Shown here: positions 44,250-53,417 of the stretch, one piece after another
Position numbering within the stretch: position 1 is the stretch's first letter
Layout: each line of letters begins with the position of its first letter
Assembly (NCBI RefSeq): GCF_020400605.1
Contig: NZ_JAINRD010000012.1
Location: forward strand, 62,001 to 126,000
Reading direction: 5' to 3'
Origin: Streptomyces aculeolatus
GTDB taxonomy: Bacteria; Actinomycetota; Actinomycetes; Streptomycetales; Streptomycetaceae
DNA: 64,000 bases
The notes under the pieces: model-generated
Database searches by the model: none
What the model saw: the letters and a program-made list of their open reading frames with translations, nothing else
What the model was told of the DNA's origin: nothing
Position numbers and translations under genes: made by a program

Positions 44250-45599
44250 TCACGCCGAACTCGCCGTCAGTCTGCCGTCGATGTCGGCCGTGACGTGGCC
44301 CTCGACCACGGTGGCGACGACGCGGTGGCGAAACGTCATGCCGTGAAACGGGGTGTTGTCCGACGTGCTGACCGACTCGGTCCGGTCCACCCGCCAGTCG
44401 GCCCGGGGGTCCACCAGGGTGAACGTCGCGGGCTCCCCCGCGGCCAGCGGGCGGCCCGCCACATCTGCGAGCCCCGCGATACGGGCGGGACGTGTGGACA
44501 TGACCGTGGCCACGAGGCCCCAGTCCGGGGTGCCCCCGGCGCCCAGGGCCTCCGCGACCACCGGGAGCGCGGTCTCCAGGCCCAGCATGCCGAAGGGCGC
44601 CTCGCACCAGTGGTTGTCCTTGCTCGACGCGGTGTGCGGAGCGTGGTCGGTGGCGACGGCGTCGATGGTTCCGTCACGCAGGGCCGCGCGCAGCGCCGCC
44701 ACGTCCTCGGCGGTGCGCAGAGGCGGGTTCACCTTGTGCAGGGGGTCGGCTTCGCGGGTCATGAGATCGGTGAGCAGCAGATGGTGGGGGGTCACTTCGG
44801 CTGTTACGGGCCAGCCGCGCGACTTGGCCCACCTGACGATCTCGACGGTCCCCGCTGTGGAGACGTGACAGATGTGCAGGCGTCCGCCGGTGGCCCCGGC
44901 GAGTACCACGTCACGTGCGACGATCGTTTCCTCGCCCGTCGCCGGCCAGGGCGGCAGGCCCGTGGCCTGTGCCGCCGCGCCGGCGTTGACCTGGCCTCGC
45001 TGCACGAGACGGGGGCACTGGGCGTGTTGGGCGACGAGGGTTCCGGTGCGGCGGGCCGCCTCCAGCGCCCGCAGCAGGAGCCCGGGGTCGTCGACGCATA
45101 CGCCGTCGTCGGAGAACATCAGGGCGCCGGCCGCCGCCATGGCGTCGAGGGGTGCGAGCCCACGGCCGGCGAGCCCGTCGGTGACGGCTCCCACCGGGTG
45201 CACCCGGCAGGATGCCGTTCGCGCCGCCCGCTCGATGATGTGCCGTACCCGCTCAGGGGTGTCGGTCACCGGCGTGCAGTTGGCCATGGCGAGCACGTCG
45301 GAGTACCCGCCGTGCGCTGCCGCCCTGGTGCCGCTGGCGATGGTCTCCGAGGCGGTGTCACCGGGTTCGCGCAGGTGGGTATGGAGGTCCACCAGGGCCG
45401 GCAGCATGATCAGCCCGTCGCAGTCGGCTGTCGTCACGTGCGCGGCGCTGCTGCCGTCCCCGTTCCCAGGGGCCGTCACGGCGGCGATCCGGCTGCCCCG
45501 TACGGTCACGTCCCGGGGTGCGCCGCCGAGGGGGCGGACCCCCCGCAGGATCGTCGTGCCGGAGGAGCCGGCGGAGCCGGCGGCCCGGGGGCCGTTCAC
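44250..45599 (-). CDS. pyrC: Dihydroorotase (catabolic context)
   Basis: Zinc amidohydrolase interconverting dihydroorotate and N-carbamoyl-L-aspartate. The 449-residue product has the metal-binding DLHTHLREPG near residue 68, HICHVSTAGTVEIV and AVATDHAPHT. This is the class I type, like the biosynthetic enzyme. The GTG start overlaps the pyrK stop by 4 nt (GTGA). It is the last gene of the minus-strand pyrimidine operon. No carbamoyltransferase or carbamoyl-phosphate synthetase genes are nearby, unlike the biosynthetic pyr operon, which favours ring opening as its role here. Confidence 0.9.
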   Translation of the reverse strand: MNGPRAAGSAGSSGTTILRGVRPLGGAPRDVTVRGSRIAAVTAPGNGDGSSAAHVTTADCDGLIMLPALVDLHTHLREPGDTASETIASGTRAAAHGGYSDVLAMANCTPVTDTPERVRHIIERAARTASCRVHPVGAVTDGLAGRGLAPLDAMAAAGALMFSDDGVCVDDPGLLLRALEAARRTGTLVAQHAQCPRLVQRGQVNAGAAAQATGLPPWPATGEETIVARDVVLAGATGGRLHICHVSTAGTVEIVRWAKSRGWPVTAEVTPHHLLLTDLMTREADPLHKVNPPLRTAEDVAALRAALRDGTIDAVATDHAPHTASSKDNHWCEAPFGMLGLETALPVVAEALGAGGTPDWGLVATVMSTRPARIAGLADVAGRPLAAGEPATFTLVDPRADWRVDRTESVSTSDNTPFHGMTFRHRVVATVVEGHVTADIDGRLTASSA

Positions 45600-46474
45600 C
45601 TGCCCGCGTCCGGGTGGGCGAGGCGGAAGACCGGTCCGTCCGCGCAGATCAGCGGGGACTCCTCGGGGCCGCTCCTGGTGCCGGTGGCGCAGCCGTGGCA
45701 GTAGCCGAGGCCGCAGGCCATGTGCGCTTCCAGCGATACCTGTACGTCCGCCGCCCAGCGTCGGCCGAGTTCCTCGCAGAGCCGGGCCAGCCGCTCCGAA
45801 CCGCACGTCATGATCTGCTGTGGAGGGGCCTGATCGAGGTCTGCGGTCAGCATGTCCCGGAGCCGGGTCACCTCGCTGCTGCCGCTGTCGTCGGTGACTT
45901 CGTGCAGTCGTGTCACACCGGCGGCCCGGTAGACGTCTGCTCCTACGACTCTGTCCGCGCTTCTGCCGCTGGCCACGGCGACGATCTCGACCCCGGTGCC
46001 CGCGCATTCCTGGGCGACGGTGGTCAGCGAACAGGTGCCGATGCCCCGTCCGACCAGCAGGACGCGCCGCGTTCCCCGGGCGATCCGGAATCCCTGGCCC
46101 AGCGGTCCTACGACCAGCATGCGCTCGCCCGGCCGGAAGGAGGCCAGGCGGCGGGTGCCGTCACCGACCACTCCGAGCAGGATGTCGATGGTGCCGGCCT
46201 GCGGATTCCGGGCGTATACGGCCATGGGGCGGGGCAGGACGGGACCGGTGTCATCGTCCCGGGCGGCGGTCAGCATCACGAACTGTCCTGCCTGGCACGT
46301 CCGGGCGATACTCGGTGCCTCCAGGCGCAGGAAGTGGTGGCCACGTCCGTGCGGCGTGGAGGCGAGGACCGGGGCACGGTGCCAGGTCGCGGCGGGCCGG
46401 TCGGTCCCGGAACCGGGCAGCGGTGTCACGCTGTCCGTGACCGGTATGACGGCGTCCGTGTCGAGGGTGCTCAT
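45596..46474 (-). CDS. pyrK: Dihydroorotate dehydrogenase electron-transfer subunit (PyrK-like)
   Basis: FAD/[2Fe-2S] protein linking class 1B dihydroorotate dehydrogenase to NAD(H). The 292-residue product has an FAD-binding barrel with LPRPMAVYA, an NAD-binding part with VLLVGRGIGTCSL (glycine-rich, slightly altered) and the iron-sulphur loop ACGLGYCHGC plus a later Cys in PLICADGPVF. It overlaps the upstream M20 gene by 4 nt. Class 1B enzymes are unusual for Streptomyces, whose biosynthetic enzyme is normally the quinone-linked class 2. Confidence 0.88.
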   Translation of the reverse strand: MSTLDTDAVIPVTDSVTPLPGSGTDRPAATWHRAPVLASTPHGRGHHFLRLEAPSIARTCQAGQFVMLTAARDDDTGPVLPRPMAVYARNPQAGTIDILLGVVGDGTRRLASFRPGERMLVVGPLGQGFRIARGTRRVLLVGRGIGTCSLTTVAQECAGTGVEIVAVASGRSADRVVGADVYRAAGVTRLHEVTDDSGSSEVTRLRDMLTADLDQAPPQQIMTCGSERLARLCEELGRRWAADVQVSLEAHMACGLGYCHGCATGTRSGPEESPLICADGPVFRLAHPDAGR

Positions 46475-47769
46475 GCGCCTGGGGCCTCCTGTGCGGACAG
46501 CCGGGCATCGAGCCGCAGGAGACCCGAAGCCAGGATGTCGGTGCCGACCGCGAGTTCGGCCGGGGAGGTCAGCTCCTCGGGACTGTGGCTGACCCCGCCG
46601 TTGTGACTGGGGACGAAGATCATGCCGGTGGGCACCACATGGTTGATCATCTGTGCGTCGTGGCTGGCCCCGCTGGGCATCACCCGGTGCGTGATCCCGG
46701 CCTCCGTCGCGGCCTCGGCGACGGTGTCGCGGAGCCACCTGGGGAGGATGACGGGAGAGGCGTCGGCCAGCAGCCGTGATTCGCACCCGATCCCGCGCCG
46801 GGAGCAGATGTGCTGTGCACTGTCGACGATCTCCGCCGCGGTCAGCCGCTGCCGGTCGTTGTCGACGTCCCGGACGTCGACATACACCTCGGTGCTCCCG
46901 GCGATCGTGGTGAGGGACCCGGGGGAGACGTCCATGCGTCCGACGGTCGCGCGGGTGCCGTGGTGACGGCTGTCGTTGGCGAGGGTCTCGATCATCAGGA
47001 TGATCTCCGCCGCCGCGGCCATCGCGTCGGCCCTCATCCGCATCGGGGTCCCCCCGGTGTGCGAGGCCCGTCCGGTGAGATCGAGGCGCAGCCGCGTACT
47101 GCCCGAGATCAGGTCGACGAGCCCGAGGGGAACGGACTCGGACTGCAGCAGGGAGCCCTGCTCGATGTGCAGTTCCAGGAAGGCGGCCCAGTCCTCTTCG
47201 CGCCAGCGGGCCGTCCCGGTGTCGTTCGGGTCGAGGCCGACGGCTGTCATGGCCTGCGCCAGCGATACGCCCTCGGCGTCCTGCTTGGTCTTCAGGTCGG
47301 CCGGGCCGGTCAGTCCCGCGGCGATCCGGCTGCCCGTGCAGGCCTGCCCGAAGCGGGCTCCCTCCTCGGCGGCGAACGCCACGAAGCGGACCGGCCGGGT
47401 GAGCCGGATCCCGGCCGAGACGAACAGCCGTGCCACCTCCATCGCCGCGACCACACCGGCTATGCCGTCGTACGCGCCGGCGCCCGGCACGCTGTCGAGA
47501 TGGGAGCCGGTGCCCAGACCGGGCAGTCCGGGGGTCGTGCCGGGCAGTTCGGCGAGCGTGTTGCCGGCTGTGTCCGTACGTACGTCCAGGCCGAGCGCGC
47601 GCATGTGCGCCGCGAACACGTCGTGGGCCTGGCGCTCCAGTGGGGTGTAGGCCAGCCGGGTGATGCCCGGGCCCCCGCCGGGCTCCGACATTCCGGCGAA
47701 GGTGTCCAGGTGCGTCTGGAGCCGGTCCGCGTCGGCGTGGCGGAGAGCGGCGAGCGTCGGTGCGGTCAT
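46471..47769 (-). CDS. M20-family N-carbamoyl-amino-acid hydrolase (ureidosuccinase / beta-ureidopropionase / allantoate amidohydrolase type)
   Basis: Dinuclear-metal amidohydrolase of 432 residues that removes a carbamoyl group as CO2 and NH3. Metal ligands are seen in GTGSHLDSVPGAGAYDGI, FAAEEGARFG and ELHIEQGSLL; the substrate Arg/His lid segment is GRASHTGGTPM, and the C-terminal PSGASHDAQMI and PSHNGGVSHSPEE complete the family pattern. The start at 47769 overlaps the previous stop by 4 nt. In this operon N-carbamoyl-L-aspartate, the product of dihydroorotase, is the obvious substrate, giving aspartate. Confidence 0.9.
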   Translation of the reverse strand: MTAPTLAALRHADADRLQTHLDTFAGMSEPGGGPGITRLAYTPLERQAHDVFAAHMRALGLDVRTDTAGNTLAELPGTTPGLPGLGTGSHLDSVPGAGAYDGIAGVVAAMEVARLFVSAGIRLTRPVRFVAFAAEEGARFGQACTGSRIAAGLTGPADLKTKQDAEGVSLAQAMTAVGLDPNDTGTARWREEDWAAFLELHIEQGSLLQSESVPLGLVDLISGSTRLRLDLTGRASHTGGTPMRMRADAMAAAAEIILMIETLANDSRHHGTRATVGRMDVSPGSLTTIAGSTEVYVDVRDVDNDRQRLTAAEIVDSAQHICSRRGIGCESRLLADASPVILPRWLRDTVAEAATEAGITHRVMPSGASHDAQMINHVVPTGMIFVPSHNGGVSHSPEELTSPAELAVGTDILASGLLRLDARLSAQEAPGA

Positions 47770-48248
47770 CGGAGTCCGGCCGACGAGGCTTCCGCCTCGG
47801 AGAGCAGGGACACCACAGTCGGGGAATCCACGGCTGCGAGCGCCGGCGTGTGCAGGACAGCGGCCACCCCGGCCACTTCGGCGGCGGCGCCGCGCAGCAG
47901 GCCGAGCATCACCTGGAGGGGTTGCGGCTCCCAGGCCGTCGCCAGGGGTACGACTCGGTCGCCGGGGGTGATCGCCGGGCTGGCGGAGGTGATTCCGGAC
48001 TCGTCGGTGACCCGCAGGACGGTGGCGTCCGTCGCCAGGGCCACGATGTGGGCGAGCACGGCTTCGTCGCTGCTCTCCCACACCGAGATGCGGTCCGGCT
48101 CCAGGTGCCGCACGGCGTCGGCGAGGGCGCGGCCGATCAGGTCGGTCGCGGCCGGGGACACCTGTGTGTTCAGGGTGAGCCCGTAGGCGTCGGTCGCCGC
48201 GCCGAGTTCGCGGACGCCGGAAAGGATCGCGGAGGTGCTTTCGGTCAT
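47766..48248 (-). CDS. Small phosphoribosyltransferase-like protein, apparently inactive
   Basis: The 160-residue product has the strand–helix order of a type I phosphoribosyltransferase (TDLIGRALADAVRHLEPDRI, VLAHIVALATDATVLRV, GDRVVPLATAWEPQPLQVML). The position of the PRPP loop (D-D-x-x-T-T-G) reads PLATAWEPQ, without acidic pair or glycine. Overlaps of 4 nt on both sides place it firmly inside the operon. It may be a structural partner of the next upstream gene product or a pyrimidine sensor; this is inference. Confidence 0.55.
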   Translation of the reverse strand: MTESTSAILSGVRELGAATDAYGLTLNTQVSPAATDLIGRALADAVRHLEPDRISVWESSDEAVLAHIVALATDATVLRVTDESGITSASPAITPGDRVVPLATAWEPQPLQVMLGLLRGAAAEVAGVAAVLHTPALAAVDSPTVVSLLSEAEASSAGLR

Positions 48249-48829
48249 CGGGGACCCTCCTCTTTCGTGTCGGTCGCGGACCTGGGCGGGGCCGGCGACG
48301 GGGTGGCGGGGAAGAGCGCATGGAACCGTACTCCGTACCGCTCCAGGAGCGTGTCCACCACGCTGCTGTCACCGAGATCGAGCACGCTCAGTACGCAGGA
48401 GACCCGCATCCCTGCTTTCTGGGCGGCGTGCACCGGCGGCGCGGCGTCCTGCGCCGTGCCCGTGAGCGGCACGACGACGACGGTGTGTTCGCCCGGGTGG
48501 GCCTCGCCGGTCAGACGGGCGTCGTCCCCGGTACCGGTCACCGTCGCGAACGGCAGCCCCGTGTGCAGGGCCAGGGCGGTGGTGGTGGCGAGGCCCTGGG
48601 GGGTGGTGCACACCAGCCGGTCGGTCCCGTGCGGGAGCACCTCGGCCAGCAGCGCCGCGGTGCGGCGCAGGATGGACGGCCGGCACTGGACGGCTTCGAT
48701 GTCGACCCGGCCGTCGCCGTGGGGCGCCACCGCGAGTATGTCGGCGTACAGTTCGGCGCTTCGCTGCTGGGCGCTCTGGAAGGCGCGGGGGGTGTCTGGT
48801 GCCGTGTGGAGGACTTGGTCGAGGTTCAT
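48245..48829 (-). CDS. Orotate phosphoribosyltransferase-like protein with degenerate PRPP loop
   Basis: The 194-residue product resembles PyrE in layout: RPSILRRTAALLAEVLP, the pocket strand LVCTTPQGLATTTALALHTG, the presumed PRPP loop TVVVVPLTGTAQDAAPPVHA and the C-terminal LLERYGVRFHALF. In active PyrE the loop is V-V-D-D-x-x-T-T-G-x-S; here the acidic pair is gone although T-G remains. Catalysis from PRPP is thus unlikely. It follows pyrD by 78 nt and overlaps the next small gene by 4 nt. Confidence 0.65.
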   Translation of the reverse strand: MNLDQVLHTAPDTPRAFQSAQQRSAELYADILAVAPHGDGRVDIEAVQCRPSILRRTAALLAEVLPHGTDRLVCTTPQGLATTTALALHTGLPFATVTGTGDDARLTGEAHPGEHTVVVVPLTGTAQDAAPPVHAAQKAGMRVSCVLSVLDLGDSSVVDTLLERYGVRFHALFPATPSPAPPRSATDTKEEGPR

Positions 48830-48907
48830 GTGTGCTCCGTGGATGGGACGGCCTTCGCTGACCGTGCGAGGCCAGCGGGTCGCCGGGGGGCCGGCCGTGC
48901 GGGAGAG

Positions 48908-49885
48908 TCAGGTCCGCACCGTGCCGCGTTCGTCGGCGAGACGGGTGATGCCGAGTTCGCGGCAGAGGGCCTCGAGGTCCCGCAGGACCTGGGTCATGGC
49001 GTACGGGCGGGTGAACGTCGCGGTACCCATCTGTACGGCGGTGGCTCCGGCCAGGACGAACTCCAGGACGTCCCGCGCGGTGCTGATGCCGCCGCACCCG
49101 ATGACGGGTATGGCGACGGCCGAGGCGGCCTGCCACACCAGGCGCAGCACCATGGGCCGGACCGCGGGTCCGGACAGTCCCCCCACCCCGTTGCCCAGCA
49201 CCGCGCTCCGCCCGTTCAGGTCGATGGCCATGCCGGGGAAGGTGTTGGCGACGGTCACGGCGGTGGCGCCCGCCTGTTCGGAGGCGCGCGCGATGTCCCC
49301 GATCGAGGTCACGTTCGGGGTCAGTTTGACGATGACGGGCAGCGGGGTACGCGCCACGACGCCGGAGACGACACGCTCCACGGTCGACGCGTCCGTTCCG
49401 ATGGTGAGCCCGCCGTGCTCGAGGTTCGGGCAGGAGACGTTCACCTCCAGTGCCTCGCAGGGAGCGTCGGCGAGTTCCTCGGTGATCCGCAGGTACTCGT
49501 CCGGGGCGAGGCCCCCGACACTCACCACGACGGGTACCCCGAACGACCGGTAGCGGGGCAGCACCGTGCGGATGAACTCCGCCGAGCCGGGGCTGGGGAT
49601 TCCCACGCTGTTGAGCATGCCCTGCGCGCTCTCGGTGAGCCGGTGCGAGGGGTTGCCGGAGCGCCGTTGCGAGAAGAGGGTCTTGGTGACCAGGGCGCCC
49701 AGCTCGTGTACGGGCAGGAGAGCGGCGAGTTCAGGGCCGAAGCAGCCCGACGCGGGCATCACGGGGTTGGCCAGACGCAGCGGGCCGAGCGAGACCGCGA
49801 GGTCGGTCCGGAACGCGGTGTGGTCCGCGAAGTGCCGGTCGCGGTCGTCGAACGTCGCGGGATCGTGGTCTTGGACCTCCGTCAT
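48908..49885 (-). CDS. pyrD: Dihydroorotate dehydrogenase, class 1 (PyrDB-like)
   Basis: FMN enzyme interconverting orotate and dihydroorotate. The 325-residue product has the catalytic Cys in EVNVSCPNLEHGG (class 2 enzymes have Ser there), FMN contacts at MPASGCFG and PVIVKLTPNV, and the phosphate-binding IPVIGCGGISTARDV. No N-terminal membrane helix, so it is cytosolic. With pyrK in the same operon it is a class 1B, NAD-linked enzyme, reversible and able to reduce orotate. Confidence 0.92.
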   Translation of the reverse strand: MTEVQDHDPATFDDRDRHFADHTAFRTDLAVSLGPLRLANPVMPASGCFGPELAALLPVHELGALVTKTLFSQRRSGNPSHRLTESAQGMLNSVGIPSPGSAEFIRTVLPRYRSFGVPVVVSVGGLAPDEYLRITEELADAPCEALEVNVSCPNLEHGGLTIGTDASTVERVVSGVVARTPLPVIVKLTPNVTSIGDIARASEQAGATAVTVANTFPGMAIDLNGRSAVLGNGVGGLSGPAVRPMVLRLVWQAASAVAIPVIGCGGISTARDVLEFVLAGATAVQMGTATFTRPYAMTQVLRDLEALCRELGITRLADERGTVRT

Positions 49886-49988
49886 GGTGCCTGCCTTCTG
49901 CGTCAGGGGATCGGGGAAGAGTGGGCGGAAGCGCGCCGAGCCGGCCGGTATGCGGGACGGCGGAGCGGGGGCAGCGGGCCGCGGGGTG

Positions 49989-50783
49989 TCAGCCGCCGAA
50001 TCGTTCGGTGAGCTTGCGCTCGACCCAGCCGATGAGGGCGTACATGACCCATGCCATGAGGCAGAGCAGCCCCAGACAGATGATCACCAGCTTGATGTCG
50101 TCGTTGTCCTGGGCCTGCTTTTCCAGGTAGCCGAGCCCTGACTGCGCTCCGATGAACTCGCCGATGACCGCTGCCGTCACCGCCTGCAGGACCCCCAGGC
50201 GCAGACCCACGGCGATGGCCGGCAGGCTGTACGGCAGGTCGATCTTGAGGGCTCGGGCGACCGGTCCGATGCGCAGCAGGCGGGCCAGGTCGTCGACCCC
50301 CTTGGGCACGGACCGCAGCCGCGTCACCATGTTGATCATGACGGGGTAGAACGACACCAGGGCCACGAGGGCGATCTTGGAGCCGACACCGAGCCCCAGC
50401 CAGAGCACGATCAGGGGGGCGATCGAGATCTTCGGGGTCACCTGCGCCACGATGACGAGGGGCATCAGCAGTCGTTCGGCAAGCGGCAAGCGGGTGAAGA
50501 GGATCGCCAGGACGATCCCTGCCACCGCGCCGATCAGTACACCCTGCACCACCTCGGCCAGCGTCTGCTGGATGTGCACCGTGAGCACGTCGTCCTGGGC
50601 CAGCTGCCAGGCGTGATCGGCCACCGCGGCCGGGCTCGGCAGCTTGTAGGCCGGTATGCCGAAAGCCGCCGTGACCAGCCACCAGAGCGCGACGCCGGCC
50701 AGCAGGGACAACGTGCCTATCACCACCGGCCGGACGGCGTCGGCCGTCCGGCCGGGGCGAGCGGCCGTCTCAGCCGAGGTCAT
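49989..50783 (-). CDS. ABC transporter permease (SsuC/TauC/ThiX-like)
   Basis: A 264-residue membrane subunit with about six helices and the ATPase-docking loop VDDLARLLRIGPVARALKID. It begins inside the end of the binding-protein gene (14-nt overlap). Together with the permease at 51832 it can form a heterodimeric channel. The family imports nitrogen/sulphur compounds, pyrimidines and taurine-like solutes. Confidence 0.9.
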   Translation of the reverse strand: MTSAETAARPGRTADAVRPVVIGTLSLLAGVALWWLVTAAFGIPAYKLPSPAAVADHAWQLAQDDVLTVHIQQTLAEVVQGVLIGAVAGIVLAILFTRLPLAERLLMPLVIVAQVTPKISIAPLIVLWLGLGVGSKIALVALVSFYPVMINMVTRLRSVPKGVDDLARLLRIGPVARALKIDLPYSLPAIAVGLRLGVLQAVTAAVIGEFIGAQSGLGYLEKQAQDNDDIKLVIICLGLLCLMAWVMYALIGWVERKLTERFGG

Positions 50784-51798
50784 TCGGCTTCACCACCAGA
50801 TCACCCGCGTCGAAGGACGAGTCGAGGAGCTCGAACTGCTCCTGGGAGTCGATGGCCTGCTGCCAGCGCGCGAGGTCCGGGGAGCCCAGGCCGTTCTTCC
50901 TGGTGTTGTCCGACTGCCACAGGCTCTTGGCGAAGAGGTCCTCGACGATGGTGGTGATCTCGTCCTCCTGGCCCTTGAAGGAGGAGGCGTACTTCTCCAC
51001 CGACATGTCGACCGCGGCGCGCGGGTTCTTGACCGTGTACTCGATGCCGCTGTTCAGCGCCTTGTCGAACGCCTTGACCGTGTCCGGGTCGTTCTCCACC
51101 TTGTCCTCGCCGGCGATGACCACGTTGCCGAAGGAGGGCAGGTACTTGTCGCTCAGGATCTGGTTCACCTCGACCCCGGCGGACTGGAGCGCGTAGTAGC
51201 GCAGGCGCGAGAAGACGATCGCGTCGACCTGACCGTTCTTCAGCGCGTCCACGATGACGCCGGTGCCCAGGGTGCGGACCTTCACGTCGGACAGCTCCAG
51301 TCCGGCGTCCTCCAGCATCGCCTGGAGCTGGATGTAGTTCGGGCTGCCGAGGTCGGTGACGGCGACGGTCTTGCCCTTCAGGTCGGCGGGGGACTTGATG
51401 TTCGACGAAGGCTGCGACAGCAGGGCGCCGATGCCCTCCTGGTACGTGGTGTGCACGACCTTGGTCTTGATGCCCTTGCCGTACGCGGTGACGACCGAGT
51501 CGCCGTTCGGGAAGCCGAAGTCGACGTTGCCCGATGCCACGTTCTTCACGATGTCGGAGCCCTGGGCGTAGGTGAATTCGACGTCCAGGCCCGCGTCGGC
51601 GAAGTAGCCCTGCTCCTTGGCCGCGTACAGCGGGGCGTAGTACGGCACCGCGGCGCCGTCGATCTGGATGGTGACCTTCTTGCTGCCGTCGGACGACGTC
51701 TCCGCCGAATCGGAGGAGCCGGGGCTGCAGGCGGCGAGGAGAGCGGCGGCGGCCAGGACGGCGGGGATACCGACCAGCTTCAGGGGCCTTCTGTTCAT
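50770..51798 (-). CDS. NMT1/THI5-like ABC transporter substrate-binding lipoprotein
   Basis: The 342-residue product has a lipoprotein signal ending AAALLAACSPG. The mature part reads VTIQIDGAAVPYYAPLYAAK, EQGYFADAGLDVEFTYAQGS and GKTVAVTDLGSPNYIQLQAM, the pattern of the NMT1/THI5-like family. Known members of this family bind pyrimidine precursors of thiamine and other small heterocycles, so a pyrimidine such as orotate, dihydroorotate or N-carbamoyl-aspartate fits this operon. It lies between two permease genes. Confidence 0.9.
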   Translation of the reverse strand: MNRRPLKLVGIPAVLAAAALLAACSPGSSDSAETSSDGSKKVTIQIDGAAVPYYAPLYAAKEQGYFADAGLDVEFTYAQGSDIVKNVASGNVDFGFPNGDSVVTAYGKGIKTKVVHTTYQEGIGALLSQPSSNIKSPADLKGKTVAVTDLGSPNYIQLQAMLEDAGLELSDVKVRTLGTGVIVDALKNGQVDAIVFSRLRYYALQSAGVEVNQILSDKYLPSFGNVVIAGEDKVENDPDTVKAFDKALNSGIEYTVKNPRAAVDMSVEKYASSFKGQEDEITTIVEDLFAKSLWQSDNTRKNGLGSPDLARWQQAIDSQEQFELLDSSFDAGDLVVKPNDLG

Positions 51799-51831
51799 GA
51801 TCTTTCCTTAGGGCGAAGTGGGAGTGGAAAC

Positions 51832-52671
51832 TCAGCGGCGTCCGCGCAGGAGCCTGCGTTCGGCCAGGGAGACAAGGCCGAAACCGAGGAGCCCGACCGC
51901 TACCGTGATGAGGACTGCGGCTATCAGCAGGGGGGTGTCACTGGACGTGTTGCCGAGCACCATGAGGTAGCCCAGGCCGCGTTCGGAGGCGAGGTACTCC
52001 GCCAGGAACGCGCCGGTCATCGCGTCGACGACGGCGATCTTGGCGCCGGCCAGCAGCGCGGGCAGGGCCGCGGGGAGCTGGATCTTCCGCAGGTACTGCC
52101 ACCGGGACAGGTGCAGCAGCCGGCCCAGGGAGCTGATGTCCGCGGGCACGTCCTTCAGCCCGAGCATCGTGGCCATGGCCATCGGGAAGAAGACCAGCAG
52201 CAGGATGAGCCCGTACTGCGACGTCGTGCTGAGCCCGAACCACAGCACCAGCAGCGGTGCGACGGCGATCTTGGGAGCCGCCTGGAGCAGCACCATGTAG
52301 GGCGCGAGGATCTCCCGGACGGTGCGGGAGGCCCACAGGACCCAGCCCAGGGCGATTCCGATCAGTGACCCGCCGACGAAGCCCAGCACGATGTTGCGCA
52401 GGGTGTAAGTGAGGTTGGGCCACAGCGTGCCGTCCCGTACGAGGTTCAGCCCCCCGTCCAGCACCTCGCCGGGAGCGGGCAGCAGGTAGGACGGTACGTC
52501 GGCCAGCCTGACGTAGGCGCTCCAGGCGGCCAGCACGGCTGCCACGTAGGCGAGCGGAGTCAGTACGCGTACGACCCTGTTGAGGGCGGCGCTGTCGCGG
52601 AGTCCGGACGCGGCGGGACGCTTCACGGCCCGCTCGGGGCGGCCCCGGCGCGTGAGTGTGTCCTTGCTCAC
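51832..52671 (-). CDS. ABC transporter permease (SsuC/TauC-like)
   Basis: The 279-residue product has a ~30-residue basic N-terminal leader, about six helices and the EAA-type loop ISSLGRLLHLSRWQYLRKIQLP. Its start overlaps the ATPase stop by 4 nt. It is only distantly like the second permease at 49989, consistent with a heterodimer rather than a recent duplication. Confidence 0.9.
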   Translation of the reverse strand: MSKDTLTRRGRPERAVKRPAASGLRDSAALNRVVRVLTPLAYVAAVLAAWSAYVRLADVPSYLLPAPGEVLDGGLNLVRDGTLWPNLTYTLRNIVLGFVGGSLIGIALGWVLWASRTVREILAPYMVLLQAAPKIAVAPLLVLWFGLSTTSQYGLILLLVFFPMAMATMLGLKDVPADISSLGRLLHLSRWQYLRKIQLPAALPALLAGAKIAVVDAMTGAFLAEYLASERGLGYLMVLGNTSSDTPLLIAAVLITVAVGLLGFGLVSLAERRLLRGRR

Positions 52672-53417
52672 ACCAGCTCCCGACGGAGCATGCCGGCGAA
52701 CTTCGCGAACTCGGGCAGCTGCCTCGTCTCGGGGGTGCGCTCACGCCCCAGGGGCACGGTGTGCACGGCCTTGATACGCCCCGGCCGCGCCGACATCACG
52801 GCCACGCGGTCGGCGAGGTAGGTGGCCTCCTCGACACTGTGGGTGACCAGAACGATGGTCTTGTGGGTCGATTCCCAGATACGCAACAGGTCGTCGTGGA
52901 GCCGGTCCCTGGTGATCGCGTCCAGCGCCCCGAAGGGCTCGTCCATGAGGAGGATCCGGGGGCTGTAGGCCAGTGCCCGGGCGATGGCGGTGCGCTGGCG
53001 CATGCCCCCGGACAGTTCCTTGGGGAACGACTCGGCGAAGTCGGTGAGGCCGACCAGGTCGAGCAGTTCCGACACCCGGTCGCGCCCCTGCTGCGAGGTG
53101 TCGCGCTGCGCCTCCAGCCCCAGGGAGACGTTGCGCCTCACCGTGCGCCAGGGAAGCAGCGCGGGCTCCTGGAAGACGAAGCCGATGTCCTTGCCCGGAC
53201 GCGGTTGGACGCTCCAGGTCAGGTCCCCTTCGAAGTCCGTGTCCAGGCCGGCCATCATCCGCAGCAGGGTCGACTTGCCGCACCCCGAGGGGCCGATGAG
53301 GGCGACGATCTCGCCCTCGCCCACATCCAGGTCGACGTCCTCCAGAGCCACCACCTTCGAGCGCTTGGCAGCGGTGTAGGCCTTGTGGACGCCCTGCACC
53401 GACAGAAGGGGGTTCAT
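52668..53417 (-). CDS. ABC transporter ATPase (SsuB/TauB-like)
   Basis: The 249-residue product has Walker A LIGPSGCGKSTLLRMMAG (~40), Q-loop FVFQEPALLPW, signature LSGGMRQRTAIARAL and Walker B RILLMDEPFGALD with the switch His in VLVTHSVEEA. The ATG at 53417 has AGTGAGG upstream; the frame continues upstream without similarity. First gene of the minus-strand operon, divergent from the phosphorylase gene. Confidence 0.95.
   Translation of the reverse strand: MNPLLSVQGVHKAYTAAKRSKVVALEDVDLDVGEGEIVALIGPSGCGKSTLLRMMAGLDTDFEGDLTWSVQPRPGKDIGFVFQEPALLPWRTVRRNVSLGLEAQRDTSQQGRDRVSELLDLVGLTDFAESFPKELSGGMRQRTAIARALAYSPRILLMDEPFGALDAITRDRLHDDLLRIWESTHKTIVLVTHSVEEATYLADRVAVMSARPGRIKAVHTVPLGRERTPETRQLPEFAKFAGMLRRELV

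Noticed and set aside
44250..49885. Reading the pyr genes as the de novo pyrimidine biosynthetic operon
   Set aside because: No carbamoyl-phosphate synthetase, aspartate transcarbamylase or OMP decarboxylase gene is present, the PyrE-like proteins lack the PRPP loop, and a carbamoyl hydrolase plus importer are included. Catabolism fits better.
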